A stretch of 64,000 nucleotides of DNA from positions 1-64,000 of the forward strand of contig JACMPM010000136.1 in assembly GCA_014377485.1 (NCBI GenBank), read 5' to 3'. Positions 35,366-45,710 of the stretch are shown in pieces. Position 1 is the first letter of the stretch; every line of letters begins with the position of its first letter. The position numbers and the translations under genes are program-made. This DNA comes from Bacteriovorax sp. (GTDB lineage: Bacteria > Bdellovibrionota > Bacteriovoracia > Bacteriovoracales > Bacteriovoracaceae). Under the pieces are notes generated by a model, which worked only from the letters and a program-made list of their open reading frames with translations, had not been told where the DNA came from and did not search any database.

Positions 35366-36085
35366 CTAAAAAAGAGTGATGCCAAAACGGAAGATAAAAT
35401 AGTGCCCACGAAAGTCTGTTGAATTGTCTTTTTGAAGAGTGATTACATCTTTAAAATCAGAAGCGTCAACTATAAAAATTTTATGAGACCTCATATAGCT
35501 ATAGCCGATCTCGAAGAAAGTTGGATGGGTCTCTTTAAAAGGCACAACTTCTTCAAAACCAATATTGATACTTCCTCCGCGATTCTCAAAGCTGATGCGT
35601 TTTTTACTACTAAAATTGGCTCCACTCAAATCATTGTTCAAGGTAAAAGTATGTAGCGACCAAGTCGGACCTGCATCTACAAATAAGTTCCAGCGATTAT
35701 AAATAATGTAAGGAGTATAGTAACGAACAAGTGGACTTAAAGCGAAAATTCGATAATGCCCATTACCTGTTATATCATTTGAATTCACTTCAAAAGTCAT
35801 GTCTTTGAGTGTTCCAAATAAAACATCAGAGCCAACCATCAGTTCCCAATTATTCCATTTGTAACCAACACTAGTATTAAATCCTATTCCGGAGCTCTCA
35901 GTCTGATCTTCTCGTTTTTCATTAATTGGAATAAAACTGGTTTTAAAGTAAATTTTGTTAATACTAATTCCAGCTTTAATATTAAAATTATCTTCAACGG
36001 AATGTTTATTGCTCTCAGCTCTCACTGAGCTTAAAGCAATTAACATAGTTAATAAAAAGGAGGTAATTGTTTTTAATGTTTTCAT
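35366..36085 (-). CDS. Outer-membrane beta-barrel protein
   Basis: 239 residues from the ATG at 36085. Signal peptide (about 1-25). Alternating aromatic/hydrophobic strands ('NWELMVGSDVLFGTLKD', 'YYTPYIIYNRWNLFVDAGP') and a terminal 'FIFRFGITLF' ending in Phe point to a small barrel. The specific role is unknown. Its start shares one base with the stop of the DUF3943 gene, so they are cotranscribed and coupled. Confidence 0.72.
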   Translation of the reverse strand: MKTLKTITSFLLTMLIALSSVRAESNKHSVEDNFNIKAGISINKIYFKTSFIPINEKREDQTESSGIGFNTSVGYKWNNWELMVGSDVLFGTLKDMTFEVNSNDITGNGHYRIFALSPLVRYYTPYIIYNRWNLFVDAGPTWSLHTFTLNNDLSGANFSSKKRISFENRGGSINIGFEEVVPFKETHPTFFEIGYSYMRSHKIFIVDASDFKDVITLQKDNSTDFRGHYFIFRFGITLF

Positions 36086-36804
36086 CAAAACCTAAAATCC
36101 CATCGAATCATGGCACCTTTATCAGCATCTTCAAGTTTTGGAATAATAAGAGTCCGACCTTCATAAATTGGAAGAAGAGTAGCCGGATTTAAGATATGGC
36201 CTACAATTTTTCCAAGCGTATTTCCAGAATTAAGTAAATACATTGAAGCATTTTCAATTCCAAAACCTAAAACTGTTCCTAGCACCGGAGTTTGGTAAAG
36301 ATCCTGAACACTACCTGGCTCAGTAAAAATTTCTACCGTCATTTCAAATAAGGCCGAAGATATAAAAGTCATTTCGAACGCGCCCAATATGTCATAGCCA
36401 TCTGCTCGATAAAGTAGATACAGTTGGGAGCCGGTAAGCGGATGAACAAAATCGTTCCAGAAAGGCTCATCTTGATCAAAGACTAACTTTCCAAAATTGC
36501 GACCGTAGTTTTTTACACCACCGACACCATGGAAAACTTTAGGCTGAACGATGGGGTAAAAAAACCATGTCATGCCGTAAACAATCCCAATGTTTTTTGC
36601 ACTCTCGGCCAGGCTGTGCTCGCGGTCTTGATAACCGTATTGATAAAGTGGAAGACGTTTGCCTGTTTTGGGATCGGCCTGTACTTTGTCACTAAATGTC
36701 TCTTTTAATTCATCTTTAATTTCAGCAGGTGTGGCGTATGAATATCTTGGAATAAATTCCAAAAAAACGGCAAACATAAATAGGATCAGGACAAACTTAG
36801 TCAT
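36085..36804 (-). CDS. DUF3943 exported protein
   Basis: 239 residues, signal peptide (about 1-24). 'GRNFGKLVFDQDEPFWNDFVHPLTGSQLYLLYRADGY' style spacing and 'ILNPATLLPIYE' are typical of DUF3943 (an outer-membrane-associated family of unknown function). Likely partners its coupled barrel gene. Positions 36805-36897, before hemF, hold only the divergent promoters. Confidence 0.78.
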   Translation of the reverse strand: MTKFVLILFMFAVFLEFIPRYSYATPAEIKDELKETFSDKVQADPKTGKRLPLYQYGYQDREHSLAESAKNIGIVYGMTWFFYPIVQPKVFHGVGGVKNYGRNFGKLVFDQDEPFWNDFVHPLTGSQLYLLYRADGYDILGAFEMTFISSALFEMTVEIFTEPGSVQDLYQTPVLGTVLGFGIENASMYLLNSGNTLGKIVGHILNPATLLPIYEGRTLIIPKLEDADKGAMIRWDFRF

Positions 36805-36897
36805 ATTATGGTAAGGATAGTGAGAGCATTAAATTTGGCCATTTTTAGCACATTGTCATGCTATTGAAAACGCCAAACAGGCGTAAGCAGGAAAATT

Positions 36898-37812
36898 ATG
36901 ATTAATTATGATTTAGAAAAAAAGAAGTCGCAATTTCATCAACATGTATTGAATCTTCAAGATGAAATTACTAAAGCGATTCTTGCTATCGATCCAGAGG
37001 TAGAGCTTATAACAGATCCTTGGGAGCGCTTTGATCATAAAGACATGCCAGGTGGAGGAGGAATCACTCGCGCCTTTCGTGGAGAGATTATTGAGAATGC
37101 CGGAGTGAATACCTCAAAAGTATTTGGTGCAATTGATCCAGAATTTGCTAAAAAATTAGGCGGCACGGGTGAAGAGATGTGGGCCTGTGGCATATCGTTG
37201 ATTATCCATCCAAAAAATCCCAAAGTTCCAACTGTTCACGCCAATTTTAGAATGATAGAGGCCGGAGATAAATTCTGGTTTGGTGGTGGGGCCGATCTCA
37301 CGCCTTATTACCCCCACAAAGAAGACTTTGATTACTTTCACCATACTTGGGAAACTGCATGTGCCCCTTATAATTGTTACGAATCAATGAAAAAAGAATG
37401 TGATAAATATTTTGTAAACACTCATCGGGGTGGAGAAATGAGAGGAGTTGGCGGGATCTTTTTTGATCATTACAACACTTCAAACCTAGACTCCGATCTT
37501 GAGATGGTTAAAGATCTTTCAAATCACTTTATTAAATCTTATTTTCCAATAGTCGGAAAAAGATTGAACGAATCCTACACCGATGACGATGAAGATTTTC
37601 AACTTCACCGCAGAGGGCGTTATGTAGAATTTAATCTACTTCATGATCGCGGGACTATGTTTGGTTTAAAAACCAATGGTCGAACAGATTCTATATTAAT
37701 TTCACTGCCAGCTCGTGCAAAATTTTCTTATAAATATGCTCCCAAAGCAGGATCTCCTCATTCCGAGATGATGAAATATTATTTCGCTGATAATAATTCA
37801 GGAAATAAATGA
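36898..37812 (+). CDS. hemF: Aerobic coproporphyrinogen III oxidase
   Basis: 304 residues, full length. The enzyme decarboxylates coproporphyrinogen III to protoporphyrinogen IX with oxygen, in heme synthesis. 'FRMIEAGDKFWFGGGADLTPYY', 'HRGGEMRGVGGIFFDHYN' and 'GRYVEFNLLHDRGT' are HemF hallmarks. The DMT gene overlaps its stop by four bases (ATGA), so they are coupled. An oxygen-dependent enzyme suggests an aerobic lifestyle. Confidence 0.96.
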   Translation: MINYDLEKKKSQFHQHVLNLQDEITKAILAIDPEVELITDPWERFDHKDMPGGGGITRAFRGEIIENAGVNTSKVFGAIDPEFAKKLGGTGEEMWACGISLIIHPKNPKVPTVHANFRMIEAGDKFWFGGGADLTPYYPHKEDFDYFHHTWETACAPYNCYESMKKECDKYFVNTHRGGEMRGVGGIFFDHYNTSNLDSDLEMVKDLSNHFIKSYFPIVGKRLNESYTDDDEDFQLHRRGRYVEFNLLHDRGTMFGLKTNGRTDSILISLPARAKFSYKYAPKAGSPHSEMMKYYFADNNSGNK

Positions 37813-38708
37813 TCTTAAATATTATCTTGCTCTCCTTCTCGAGCGCCATTTGGGGGTTTGGATTTATTGCCACTCGCTGGACATTTCAGGTATTCGATCC
37901 TTTTTGGTCTAATGCTTTAAGATTTTCGTTGGCGGCACTTCTTAGTATTCCTTTTCTTCTTTATAAAAAATCATTTTGGCGCAAAAAAAATATATTAAAA
38001 AAAGCGATGTTGAGTTCTGTTTTTTTATTGGGAACACTTTTATTTCAAACTTTGGGACTTACTAGTACTACGGTCGCTAAAAGCGGATTTATCACAACTC
38101 TTTATTCACTATTTATTCCTCTCACCATGATGGCCTTTACGGGAAAAAAATACCGAGGAACATTTTGGGGCTTGATTTTTATGGCCTTAGTAGGGATGGC
38201 ATTGATGTGTAATCTTGAAGTAAAAGATTTGAATAAGGGTGATTTTCTAACCTTGTTATGTGCTATCAGCGCCGCTTTTCATATTATGTATATAGGTATT
38301 GTTGCGAGCGAGATTCCCTCGGCCATAGAATTTAATTTTCTTCAAAACATTTTCGTTGCTATTTTTTCAGTGATAATCGCTTTGATTTTTAAAGGACCGG
38401 TTGATTTAACTCCTCTCGCTGATTATCACTCTGATGCTGTCAAAGGTTTGCTTTTTCTCGGTGTGATTTCCAGTTTAATTTCATTTACTATTCAGGTTGT
38501 GGCCCAAAAAAAAATACCTGCTCATATTGCAGGTTTAATTTTTTTAATGGAGTCGCCGTTTGCAGCACTGTTTGGCTATCTCGTCTTAAAAGAACTTTTG
38601 AATCCATTAAATCTCTTAGGTGCATTTTTGATTATTATGTCGGTCTTGCTTGTGCCAGTATTTGGAAGAGAAGTGACTACTCTAAAACGAGCTCCAGAAG
38701 AGCTGTAA
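37809..38708 (+). CDS. DMT/EamA-family transporter
   Basis: 299 residues with about ten membrane helices in two EamA repeats. 'IWGFGFIATRWTFQVFDPFWSNALRFSLAAL' and 'IPAHIAGLIFLMESPFAALFGYLVLKE' are typical of the family. Substrate unknown; exporters of amino acids or metabolites are common. Coupled to hemF by a four-base overlap, though a shared pathway cannot be claimed. Confidence 0.9.
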   Translation: MILNIILLSFSSAIWGFGFIATRWTFQVFDPFWSNALRFSLAALLSIPFLLYKKSFWRKKNILKKAMLSSVFLLGTLLFQTLGLTSTTVAKSGFITTLYSLFIPLTMMAFTGKKYRGTFWGLIFMALVGMALMCNLEVKDLNKGDFLTLLCAISAAFHIMYIGIVASEIPSAIEFNFLQNIFVAIFSVIIALIFKGPVDLTPLADYHSDAVKGLLFLGVISSLISFTIQVVAQKKIPAHIAGLIFLMESPFAALFGYLVLKELLNPLNLLGAFLIIMSVLLVPVFGREVTTLKRAPEEL

Positions 38709-38730
38709 AGAGTAGTCATATTATAAAAAA

Positions 38731-39372
38731 TTATGGATTGAATTTTTTGTAAATTCCCATCATTTTAGTTTTAGTTGCACCTGTTAAATTAATCATTAAC
38801 AAGATACCAGCATTTTCACCTTTATCGTCGTTACCAACTAATGAAATTGTTCCGGCCGCTTTTGTGTTCATGTAATATCTAAAACTAGCAATAGCTCCGT
38901 CAACGCCAACTACAGCTGGTACGAAGATACCAAAAACATCTTTACCTAAGTAAAAAGACATATTGTGGAATTTTTCAATTGAGAAGGCCACCGCCGGCAA
39001 TGAACCACCGCTAACACCAGGAAGGTTTCTTCCTCCTGGAAGTTTTTGTGGATCAAGTTTATCTAAACCACCGTCAACGATATCTTTAAGTGAAATTGAA
39101 ATGCTCATAAGAGTTCCACTCGATTGAAGATCGGGAGAAATTTCTAAATAAGAATACTTATATTTTGGAATATTATACCGAAGGCCCCCATCTAATTGAA
39201 CGTTTTCAAAAACCATAGAGATTAATAAATTGTCTTGAAGTAGAGAAACGTTTGGACCTTGAACACCAGCGATCTGGATGTTTGAAGAGCTGTTATTCCC
39301 GCAAGAAGTTGCAAAGCCAAGTGTAAAAATTGCGATCGAAGCGACTAAATACCTTTTCCATTTATTCAACAT
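38731..39372 (-). CDS. Putative lipoprotein
   Basis: 213 residues. N-terminal signal with a lipobox-like 'LGFATSC' at about residues 18-24, then a polar Asn/Ser stretch. The mature protein is a beta-rich domain without a known family. AGGAGA precedes the ATG. It could be an outer-membrane lipoprotein and lies 73 bases downstream of the small ORF that follows the suf cluster. Confidence 0.7.
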   Translation of the reverse strand: MLNKWKRYLVASIAIFTLGFATSCGNNSSSNIQIAGVQGPNVSLLQDNLLISMVFENVQLDGGLRYNIPKYKYSYLEISPDLQSSGTLMSISISLKDIVDGGLDKLDPQKLPGGRNLPGVSGGSLPAVAFSIEKFHNMSFYLGKDVFGIFVPAVVGVDGAIASFRYYMNTKAAGTISLVGNDDKGENAGILLMINLTGATKTKMMGIYKKFNP

Positions 39373-39445
39373 AAAACTTTTCTCCTGTTGAGATTGATGC
39401 AGACGTTTTTATTTATGAATAAGTTCGGAACTAGGCAAAAAAATC

Positions 39446-39595
39446 TTAGAGCTTATTTCGATCTCGTAAATTGTTTTTAATAAGATTGATGATTTCTTCA
39501 TCGCTTAGGTCTGGTTGTTGAGTCTTTTGATCAGTTATCATTAACTCAATTTTAGTGATTATCTCTAATAAGAGATTACAGTTTTGAATGATCAT
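39446..39595 (-). CDS. Small ORF (49 residues) downstream of nfu
   Basis: ATG at 39595 with the near-perfect Shine-Dalgarno AGGAGGT at 6-base spacing, running to TAA. The 49-residue product starts MIIQNCNLLLEIITKIELMI and ends RDRNKL; it is polar with a predicted amphipathic helical N-terminal half. No family recognised. It sits 82 bases downstream of the nfu stop and 73 bases upstream of the lipoprotein gene, all on the same strand. The ribosome site is the main support. Confidence 0.55.
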   Translation of the reverse strand: MIIQNCNLLLEIITKIELMITDQKTQQPDLSDEEIINLIKNNLRDRNKL

Positions 39596-39677
39596 AAGAC
39601 CTCCTGTTAGTATTATGAATCATAAGTTTGACATGTCAAACTCTTTTCTTTTACAGGAGTGTTTTGCCTTATTTTAT

Positions 39678-40259
39678 TTAAAATTCAGGAGCAATATAAA
39701 CTTCGATTTCAGGATTCAATTCGTCTCTTAAAATGGCCTTAATTGCTTCAAGCGTGCCAGAGGCAGAGCTAGGACAGGTTCCACAAGCACCTTGATATTT
39801 TACCATTAAAATATTGTCCTCATAGCTTAATGCCTGGATATCTCCACCATCTCCTTGAAGGCCAGGTCTAATTGTTTTATCTAAAATCGCTTCAATTTGT
39901 TGAAGCTCTGGAGATAGATTTGTTCTTCTATCAGCTTCCGGATTTGGTTCGTTATAATCAGGATTATGTGCAGGCATATGCTCTTTTAATACTGCTGTAA
40001 CATTTTTTTCAACACTATCCCAATCTTCATAAGAAAATTTTGTTACAGCGATTACGTTTTCAAAAAAGTGCAATTGATCTACACCGCGAACTTTAAAAAG
40101 TTCGAGGGCCAGCTGGTTTTCGCCACACTCAGTTGGAGACCTGTAAGTAGAATTTCCTACATTTTTAACAGGAATATTCAAAATAAATTTTAGTGCATTC
40201 GGATTTGGAGTTGGTTGGATATCTATATCAAGTTCTATTTCTGTATTTGGAGTTCCCAT
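39678..40259 (-). CDS. nfu: NifU/Nfu-type iron-sulfur scaffold protein
   Basis: 193 residues. An Nfu N-terminal domain ('IQPTPNPNALKFILN') is followed by a NifU C-terminal domain with the cluster-binding CxxC in 'GACGTCPSSASGTLE'. It carries and delivers Fe-S clusters made by the Suf machinery encoded just upstream on the same strand. AAGAGGA precedes the ATG. Last recognised suf-related gene of the run. Confidence 0.92.
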   Translation of the reverse strand: MGTPNTEIELDIDIQPTPNPNALKFILNIPVKNVGNSTYRSPTECGENQLALELFKVRGVDQLHFFENVIAVTKFSYEDWDSVEKNVTAVLKEHMPAHNPDYNEPNPEADRRTNLSPELQQIEAILDKTIRPGLQGDGGDIQALSYEDNILMVKYQGACGTCPSSASGTLEAIKAILRDELNPEIEVYIAPEF

Positions 40260-40291
40260 AAATTCCTCTTATATTTTTCTTGTATTTTCTT

Positions 40292-41506
40292 TTATAGTAA
40301 AAAACTGCGTGCTTTTTTAAGTGCGTTTATAAATACATCAACCTCTTCTTTTGTATTATAAAAAGCAAAAGAAGCTCTGGCCGCGGCAGTACAATTAAAT
40401 CTTTTTAAAAGTGGTTGTGTGCAATGATGCCCGGTTCTTATTGCTACTCCTTCTTTATCCAAAATAGTTCCCAAATCATGGGGGTGAGCACTTTCTAATA
40501 AAAAAGAAATTACACCTGATTTCACTCGAGCTTCGCCAATGATGCGAATGCCATTTATTTTTTTAAGTTCACTCGTGGCATACTCTAATAACTCGTGTTC
40601 GCGTTTTGCGATTTCATATAAACCGATAGAATTCATATAATCAATGGCAGCTTTAAAGGCGATGATTTCGGCAATGGCCGGTGTGCCGGCTTCAAATTTA
40701 TTGGGAAGAATATTATAAGTTGTCTTTTCAAACGTCACTTCAGAAATCATTGCTCCTCCACCTTGGTAGGGAGGCATCTGATTTAAGAGCTCTTCTTTTC
40801 CGTATAAAAAACCAAGTGCATTCGGGCCAAAAACTTTGTGAGCTGAAAAAACCAGAAAGTCACAATCGAGATCCTGAACATCAACACTCATATGAGCGAT
40901 TGACTGGGCAGCATCCACGCAGAATTTTGCGCCTACTGCGTGAGCATCTTTAATCATTTCTTTAATTGGATTCACAGTGCCAAGAGTATTAGAAACATGA
41001 ACAATAGATACAATTTTAGTTTTTTTATTAAGTAGTTTTTTATATTCAACCTGATCGATATCTCCGCGGTCATCAATTGGAGCAATTATAACTTTTGCGC
41101 CGGTAGTTTCAGCGATCATTTGCCAGGGAACAATATTTGAATGATGTTCCATTACAGAAATCAGTATTTCGTCGCCTGGACTTAGAAATTTTTTTCCGAA
41201 ACATTGGGCCAGTAGATTAAGTGATTCAGTAGTGCCTTTAGTATAAATGACTTCGTAAACATGATGAGCATTAATAAGTTTTTGGACAGCAATTCTTGTT
41301 TCTTCAAAATGGCGTGTACCCACTTCAGAAAGTGTATGAATTCCGCGGTGAACGTTGGCGACTTCATGAGAGTAATACTCAGTAATAGCATCGATCACAA
41401 CTTTTGGTTTTAACGTCGTAGCGGCATTATCAAGGTAAACCAAAGGATGATTATTTACTTTAATTTGTAATTGAGGAAAATCGGATCTGATTTTTTGTAT
41501 ATTCAT
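40292..41506 (-). CDS. sufS: Cysteine desulfurase SufS
   Basis: 404 residues, class V aminotransferase fold. 'VYLDNAATTLKP', the PLP lysine in 'FSAHKVFGPNALG' and the catalytic Cys in 'RTGHHCTQPLLKRF' are in place. It takes sulfur from cysteine and passes it to the SufBCD scaffold. No SufE is encoded nearby. Four-base overlap with sufD. Confidence 0.96.
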   Translation of the reverse strand: MNIQKIRSDFPQLQIKVNNHPLVYLDNAATTLKPKVVIDAITEYYSHEVANVHRGIHTLSEVGTRHFEETRIAVQKLINAHHVYEVIYTKGTTESLNLLAQCFGKKFLSPGDEILISVMEHHSNIVPWQMIAETTGAKVIIAPIDDRGDIDQVEYKKLLNKKTKIVSIVHVSNTLGTVNPIKEMIKDAHAVGAKFCVDAAQSIAHMSVDVQDLDCDFLVFSAHKVFGPNALGFLYGKEELLNQMPPYQGGGAMISEVTFEKTTYNILPNKFEAGTPAIAEIIAFKAAIDYMNSIGLYEIAKREHELLEYATSELKKINGIRIIGEARVKSGVISFLLESAHPHDLGTILDKEGVAIRTGHHCTQPLLKRFNCTAAARASFAFYNTKEEVDVFINALKKARSFLL

Positions 41507-42765
41507 AAATTCATTTCACTTAATGCTGTTTTTTCAAAATGCTCGATCAACATTGCTTCAGCTAATTTTTTAATGATTGTATTTTCTATTTTTAAAATCA
41601 CGTCTGCTGCAAATCCGTGGCAGAGCATACGCTTTGCTTTGTCCTTCGGAATCCCGCGAGACTCAAGATAAAATTCTTCATCTTTTGATAACTGCCCGAC
41701 AGTGGCTCCGTGAGAGCACTTAACGTCATCGGCATGAACTAATAGCTGAGGCCGTGTATCGATATGAGCCTTTTTAGAAAGTATTAAATTTTTATTTAAC
41801 TGCGACGATGAAGATTTTTGTGCATCTTTTTCAATGATGATTTTTCCAGTGAATATGCCGTGAGAGTCTCCACTTAAAATCCCTTTGAACAACTGATCTG
41901 AAGTAGTGTGAGGAGCAAAATGAGTAATCGTTGAAAAAACATCAGTATGTTCAGAGTTTTTTAAAGCAAACAATCCGTGAACAGCGGCTTCGGCACCCGC
42001 TTCCATTAAGCCCACGTTGATATTATGGCGAGCGGTAAGAAGACCGTAGTCCAGAGTCATAGATTTAAAATTTGAGTCTCGATACAATTTTGCATCCGTT
42101 AACCCAATATGAACGGCACTCGGAGCTTCTGATTGCATTTTTACGTGTTCAACTTGAGCATTGCCTAAAAGCTTAAATCTGGTCACTGCATTAGTTGTAT
42201 ACTGAAGTTTTTCATTGCTCGTACTAAAAATTTCCAAAAAACTTACTTTTGTATTTTCTTCCGCTGTAATAGTAAGACGGGGTGAAATCATTTTATTCAC
42301 ACCAACATCATCTACAAGGTGGACTATGGTGATTGGAAAATTTATGACGGTATTTGTTTTGATTTTCAAAGCAAGAGGTGAGAGTGCCACACCAAAATTG
42401 AGAGAGTCAAAAGTATCAAAGAATTTATCTTCAACCACTAAAGCATCCAATTCAATTCCGTCAGGAAGAACTGAGAGGAATTTATTAAAGATCCCATTAT
42501 TAAAAATGATCATGCCCTTTTTATCGAGTACCAGTTTTGGAACTTCATGAATGATACTTTCTTTTTGTTCATAGAAACGAGGTGATAAGTTTTTGGCAAT
42601 ATTAGTATATTTCCAATCTTCATTATTTTTACCTGGGATCCCCAGGCGATCAAAGGCCGAAAGCGCATTTTTCATGGCAGTTTGATAGCTTGGACTTAAG
42701 TCCACTGCTTTTTTTAATATTGCTTCTGAGTTTTTTAGCAATTCTGTTTTTAATATTTGATCCAT
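41503..42765 (-). CDS. sufD: Fe-S assembly protein SufD
   Basis: 420 residues. SufBD-family beta-helix: 'FGVALSPLALKIKTN', 'GLFALKNSEHTDVFSTI', 'HADDVKCSHGATVGQLSKDEEFYLESRGI'. SufD forms the SufBC2D scaffold complex with the neighbouring products. Slight overlap with sufS (ATGA), and 33 bases after sufC. Confidence 0.94.
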   Translation of the reverse strand: MDQILKTELLKNSEAILKKAVDLSPSYQTAMKNALSAFDRLGIPGKNNEDWKYTNIAKNLSPRFYEQKESIIHEVPKLVLDKKGMIIFNNGIFNKFLSVLPDGIELDALVVEDKFFDTFDSLNFGVALSPLALKIKTNTVINFPITIVHLVDDVGVNKMISPRLTITAEENTKVSFLEIFSTSNEKLQYTTNAVTRFKLLGNAQVEHVKMQSEAPSAVHIGLTDAKLYRDSNFKSMTLDYGLLTARHNINVGLMEAGAEAAVHGLFALKNSEHTDVFSTITHFAPHTTSDQLFKGILSGDSHGIFTGKIIIEKDAQKSSSSQLNKNLILSKKAHIDTRPQLLVHADDVKCSHGATVGQLSKDEEFYLESRGIPKDKAKRMLCHGFAADVILKIENTIIKKLAEAMLIEHFEKTALSEMNL

Positions 42766-42798
42766 AAACTTTTCTCGTGAAATTTCTCTAATTCTTAC

Positions 42799-43587
42799 TT
42801 AATGCTTTTGAGATTCTTCGAACTCTTTAATAACCCAGTCATAACCTTTTTCTTCAAGATCGTGAGCGAGCTCTTTTCCACCTGATCTAATAATTTGTCC
42901 TTGATAGAGAACATGAACGTGATCAGGAATGATATAATCAAGCAGTCTCTGGTAATGAGTGATTAAAATTGTAGCGTTGAATCGACTCTTTAATGCGTTC
43001 ACTCCTTTAGCGACAATTTTCAAAGCATCAATATCAAGACCAGAATCAGTTTCGTCTAATAAAGCTAATCTAGGATTGAGCACTGCCATTTGCAAAATTT
43101 CGTTTTTCTTTTTTTCTCCGCCTGAGAATCCGCTGTTTACCGGACGATCAAGAAAACTTTCATTCATTTCCAAGAGTTCAAGTTTAGGTGTCAAAAATTT
43201 CCTGAAATCTTCTGAATTCATTTCAGGAGCACCGTTATATTTACAAGTTTCATTAAAAGCTTCATGCAGAAAATTAAAATTAGTGACTCCTGGAATTTCT
43301 ACCGGATATTGAAAGCCTAAGAAAATTCCACTTTTTGCACGCTCGTCTGCTTCAAGCTCTAAGAGATTGCGGTCTTTAGCATTAATTTTAAAAGTAATGC
43401 TTCCTTCTGTAACATTGAAGGCCGGATGACCGGCAATGACTTTTGAGAGAGTACTTTTCCCAGAACCGTTGGGACCCATAATGGCGTGAACTTCGCCTGC
43501 TTTCACAATCAGGTTAATGCCTTTTAAAATTTCTTTAGTCTCACCATTAGTTTCAATACTTGCATGGAGATTTTTTACTTCGATCAT
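42799..43587 (-). CDS. sufC: Fe-S assembly ATPase SufC
   Basis: 262 residues, ABC-type ATPase without membrane domain. Walker A '[10 protein letters not shown]', signature 'SGGEKKKNE', Walker B '[15 protein letters not shown]' are complete. SufC drives conformational changes of the SufBCD complex. The 95-base gap to sufB holds a strong hairpin. Confidence 0.97.
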   Translation of the reverse strand: MIEVKNLHASIETNGETKEILKGINLIVKAGEVHAIMGPNGSGKSTLSKVIAGHPAFNVTEGSITFKINAKDRNLLELEADERAKSGIFLGFQYPVEIPGVTNFNFLHEAFNETCKYNGAPEMNSEDFRKFLTPKLELLEMNESFLDRPVNSGFSGGEKKKNEILQMAVLNPRLALLDETDSGLDIDALKIVAKGVNALKSRFNATILITHYQRLLDYIIPDHVHVLYQGQIIRSGGKELAHDLEEKGYDWVIKEFEESQKH

Positions 43588-43641
43588 TTGTTACCTTCGT
43601 TTGCAGAACTCTAATACTATGTTTTGTTTTTTACTTTTTTC

Positions 43642-43680
43642 TGCGGCATAAAAATGCTCCACTTGTGCATTTTTTCCGCA
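43642..43680 (-). other. Stem-loop in the sufB-sufC gap
   Basis: On the minus strand TGCGG and AAAAATGC pair with GCATTTTT and CCGCA around the sequence ACAAGTGGA, with a small internal loop. It begins two bases after the sufB stop. No U-run follows, so a terminator is unlikely; an RNA stabiliser or processing site that tunes sufB relative to sufC is a possibility. Confidence 0.45.
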
Positions 43681-43682
43681 AA

Positions 43683-45113
43683 CTATCCGATACTATTTTC
43701 TAATTTCATTTCTATTAATTTTACGGCCTCAACTGCGAACTCCAGAGGAAGTTCTTTAAAGACATCTTTGCAAAATCCGTTGACGATCATGGAGATACAT
43801 TTCTCTTCTGATAATCCACGAGACTTCAAATAGAAAAGTTGGTCTTCACTTATTTTTGAAGTAGAAGCTTCGTGTTCTACTACTGCAGTATTGTTTTTGA
43901 CGTCTATATAAGGAAAAGTATTGGCACTGGCCTTGTCACCAACCAGCATCGAATCACATTGAGAATAATTGCGTGCACCTGTTGCACTCGGCATGATTTT
44001 TACTAATCCGCGGTAGTTATTTTCTGATTGCTCAGCTGAAATTCCTTTTGAAATAATAGTTGATTTGGTATTTTTTCCAATATGAACCATCTTGGTTCCA
44101 GTATCTGCCTGCATAAAATTATTGGTAAGAGCAACCGAATAAAAAGCTCCTTCAGATCCATCCCCAATAAGATTGCATGACGGGTATTTCCAGGTAATGG
44201 CCGATCCAGCTTCAACTTGTGTCCAGGAAATTTTTGAATGGCGACCGACGCAGTTTCCGCGTTTGGTAACAAAATTATAAATTCCGCCTACACCTTTTTT
44301 GTCCCCAGAGTACCAGTTTTGAACTGTAGAATATTTTATCTCGGCATTATCGTGGGCGATTAGCTCAACGATAGCAGCGTGAAGTTGGTTTTCATCTCGC
44401 TGAGGTGCAGTACATCCCTCAAGATAATTTACGAATGAATCGTCTTCGGCGATGATTAAAGTTCTTTCAAATTGTCCTGTTTCTTTGGCATTTATTCTAA
44501 AATAAGTTGAAAGATCCAGTGGGCAACGCACACCTTTTGGAATGTAGACAAAAGACCCGTCGGAGAAGACAGCTGCGTTTAATGCTGCGTAAAAATTATC
44601 TGAGTAGGGAACAACTGTCCCCAGGTATTTTTTAACAAGCTCAGGATACTCTTTAACCGCTTCAGAAATTGAACAAAATATTACACCAACTTTATCGAGC
44701 TCTACTTTGTGAGTTGTTGCAATTGAAACTGAATCAAACACCACATCCATGGCAACGCCGGAAATTCTTTTTTGCTCGTTAAGCGGAATGCCAAGTTTTG
44801 CAAAAGTCGCTAGAAGTTCAGGGTCTATTTCTTCAAGGCTGCCAACTGGAGTTTCTTTCTTTTTTGGGGCCGAGTAGTAGTATAAATCTTCATAGTCTAT
44901 TTCTGGAATATTAAGTTTTGCCCAACTCGGGTGCTTCAAAGTTTTCCAATGACGAAAAGCCTTTAAGCGGAAATCTAATAACCATTCAGGCTCGTGCTTT
45001 TTAGCTGATATCATGCGAACGATTTCTTCACTTAATCCTTTCGGAAAAACTTCTGTTTCTATTTCAGTAAAAAAACCATATTTGTAATCGGAATTTAAAA
45101 TGTCTGTGCTCAT
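43683..45113 (-). CDS. sufB: Fe-S assembly protein SufB
   Basis: 476 residues. '[19 protein letters not shown]', '[15 protein letters not shown]' and '[22 protein letters not shown]' are SufB hallmarks; the cysteine set is retained. It is the scaffold where clusters are built with SufC and SufD. ATG follows AGGAG and overlaps the regulator stop by four bases. Confidence 0.97.
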   Translation of the reverse strand: MSTDILNSDYKYGFFTEIETEVFPKGLSEEIVRMISAKKHEPEWLLDFRLKAFRHWKTLKHPSWAKLNIPEIDYEDLYYYSAPKKKETPVGSLEEIDPELLATFAKLGIPLNEQKRISGVAMDVVFDSVSIATTHKVELDKVGVIFCSISEAVKEYPELVKKYLGTVVPYSDNFYAALNAAVFSDGSFVYIPKGVRCPLDLSTYFRINAKETGQFERTLIIAEDDSFVNYLEGCTAPQRDENQLHAAIVELIAHDNAEIKYSTVQNWYSGDKKGVGGIYNFVTKRGNCVGRHSKISWTQVEAGSAITWKYPSCNLIGDGSEGAFYSVALTNNFMQADTGTKMVHIGKNTKSTIISKGISAEQSENNYRGLVKIMPSATGARNYSQCDSMLVGDKASANTFPYIDVKNNTAVVEHEASTSKISEDQLFYLKSRGLSEEKCISMIVNGFCKDVFKELPLEFAVEAVKLIEMKLENSIG

Positions 45114-45610
45114 AGAGTTTTCTCCTGAGTATTAATAATCAATTGAGCGTGAATATGCCGGGGATTAAAGTCGGCCCCTTGCAATAGATCGGCGAGTGAT
45201 AGAGTTTCAAGAAATAGATTGAGCTTGCGATTGAGAAGTTCTATCGGTGAAACGATATTGCATTTGCCGAAAAGTTCACAGGTGCCTTTATTGGTAATAC
45301 AAACTCGGCCAACTTCTTTGCCTTCAATCAGACGCACGAGATTCATATAAGTAATTTTTGAAAGATCTTTATTGAGAGAGTAGCCGCCTTTAATTCCTTT
45401 AACCGATTTTAAGATTTCATGATTGTTCATCAACTGCATAACTTTAGCGGTGGTATCAAAAGGAGTGTTGAATTCATCACAAATCTCACGAGCTGACGTG
45501 AGCGTGATTTGCTCATTACTCTGTCCATTGATTGAAAGAGTGGGAGTTTTATCCGCCATGAACTTTAGGGCCATCAGGGCGTACTCGACTTTTTTATTAA
45601 TTTTGAGCAT
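45110..45610 (-). CDS. Rrf2-family Fe-S-sensing regulator of suf
   Basis: 166 residues from the ATG at 45610 (GAGG upstream); the longer 190-residue reading starts 24 residues earlier without a clear ribosome site. Winged helix about 1-75 ('[14 protein letters not shown]', '[11 protein letters not shown]'). Three cysteines in '[16 protein letters not shown]' match the IscR-type cluster site in spacing (6 and 5 residues between). It heads the operon, so it probably represses or activates suf with iron-sulfur status. Could be SufR- or IscR-like; not distinguished. Confidence 0.88.
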   Translation of the reverse strand: MLKINKKVEYALMALKFMADKTPTLSINGQSNEQITLTSAREICDEFNTPFDTTAKVMQLMNNHEILKSVKGIKGGYSLNKDLSKITYMNLVRLIEGKEVGRVCITNKGTCELFGKCNIVSPIELLNRKLNLFLETLSLADLLQGADFNPRHIHAQLIINTQEKTL

Positions 45611-45710
45611 GTCAGCCTCAATTAAGTTAGTAGTTTCGGGGTCTTTAATGTGATAATCCCAAATTAGCTCAATATACGCCAAAAATAAACCTATTTCTTG
45701 ATAATAGAGG

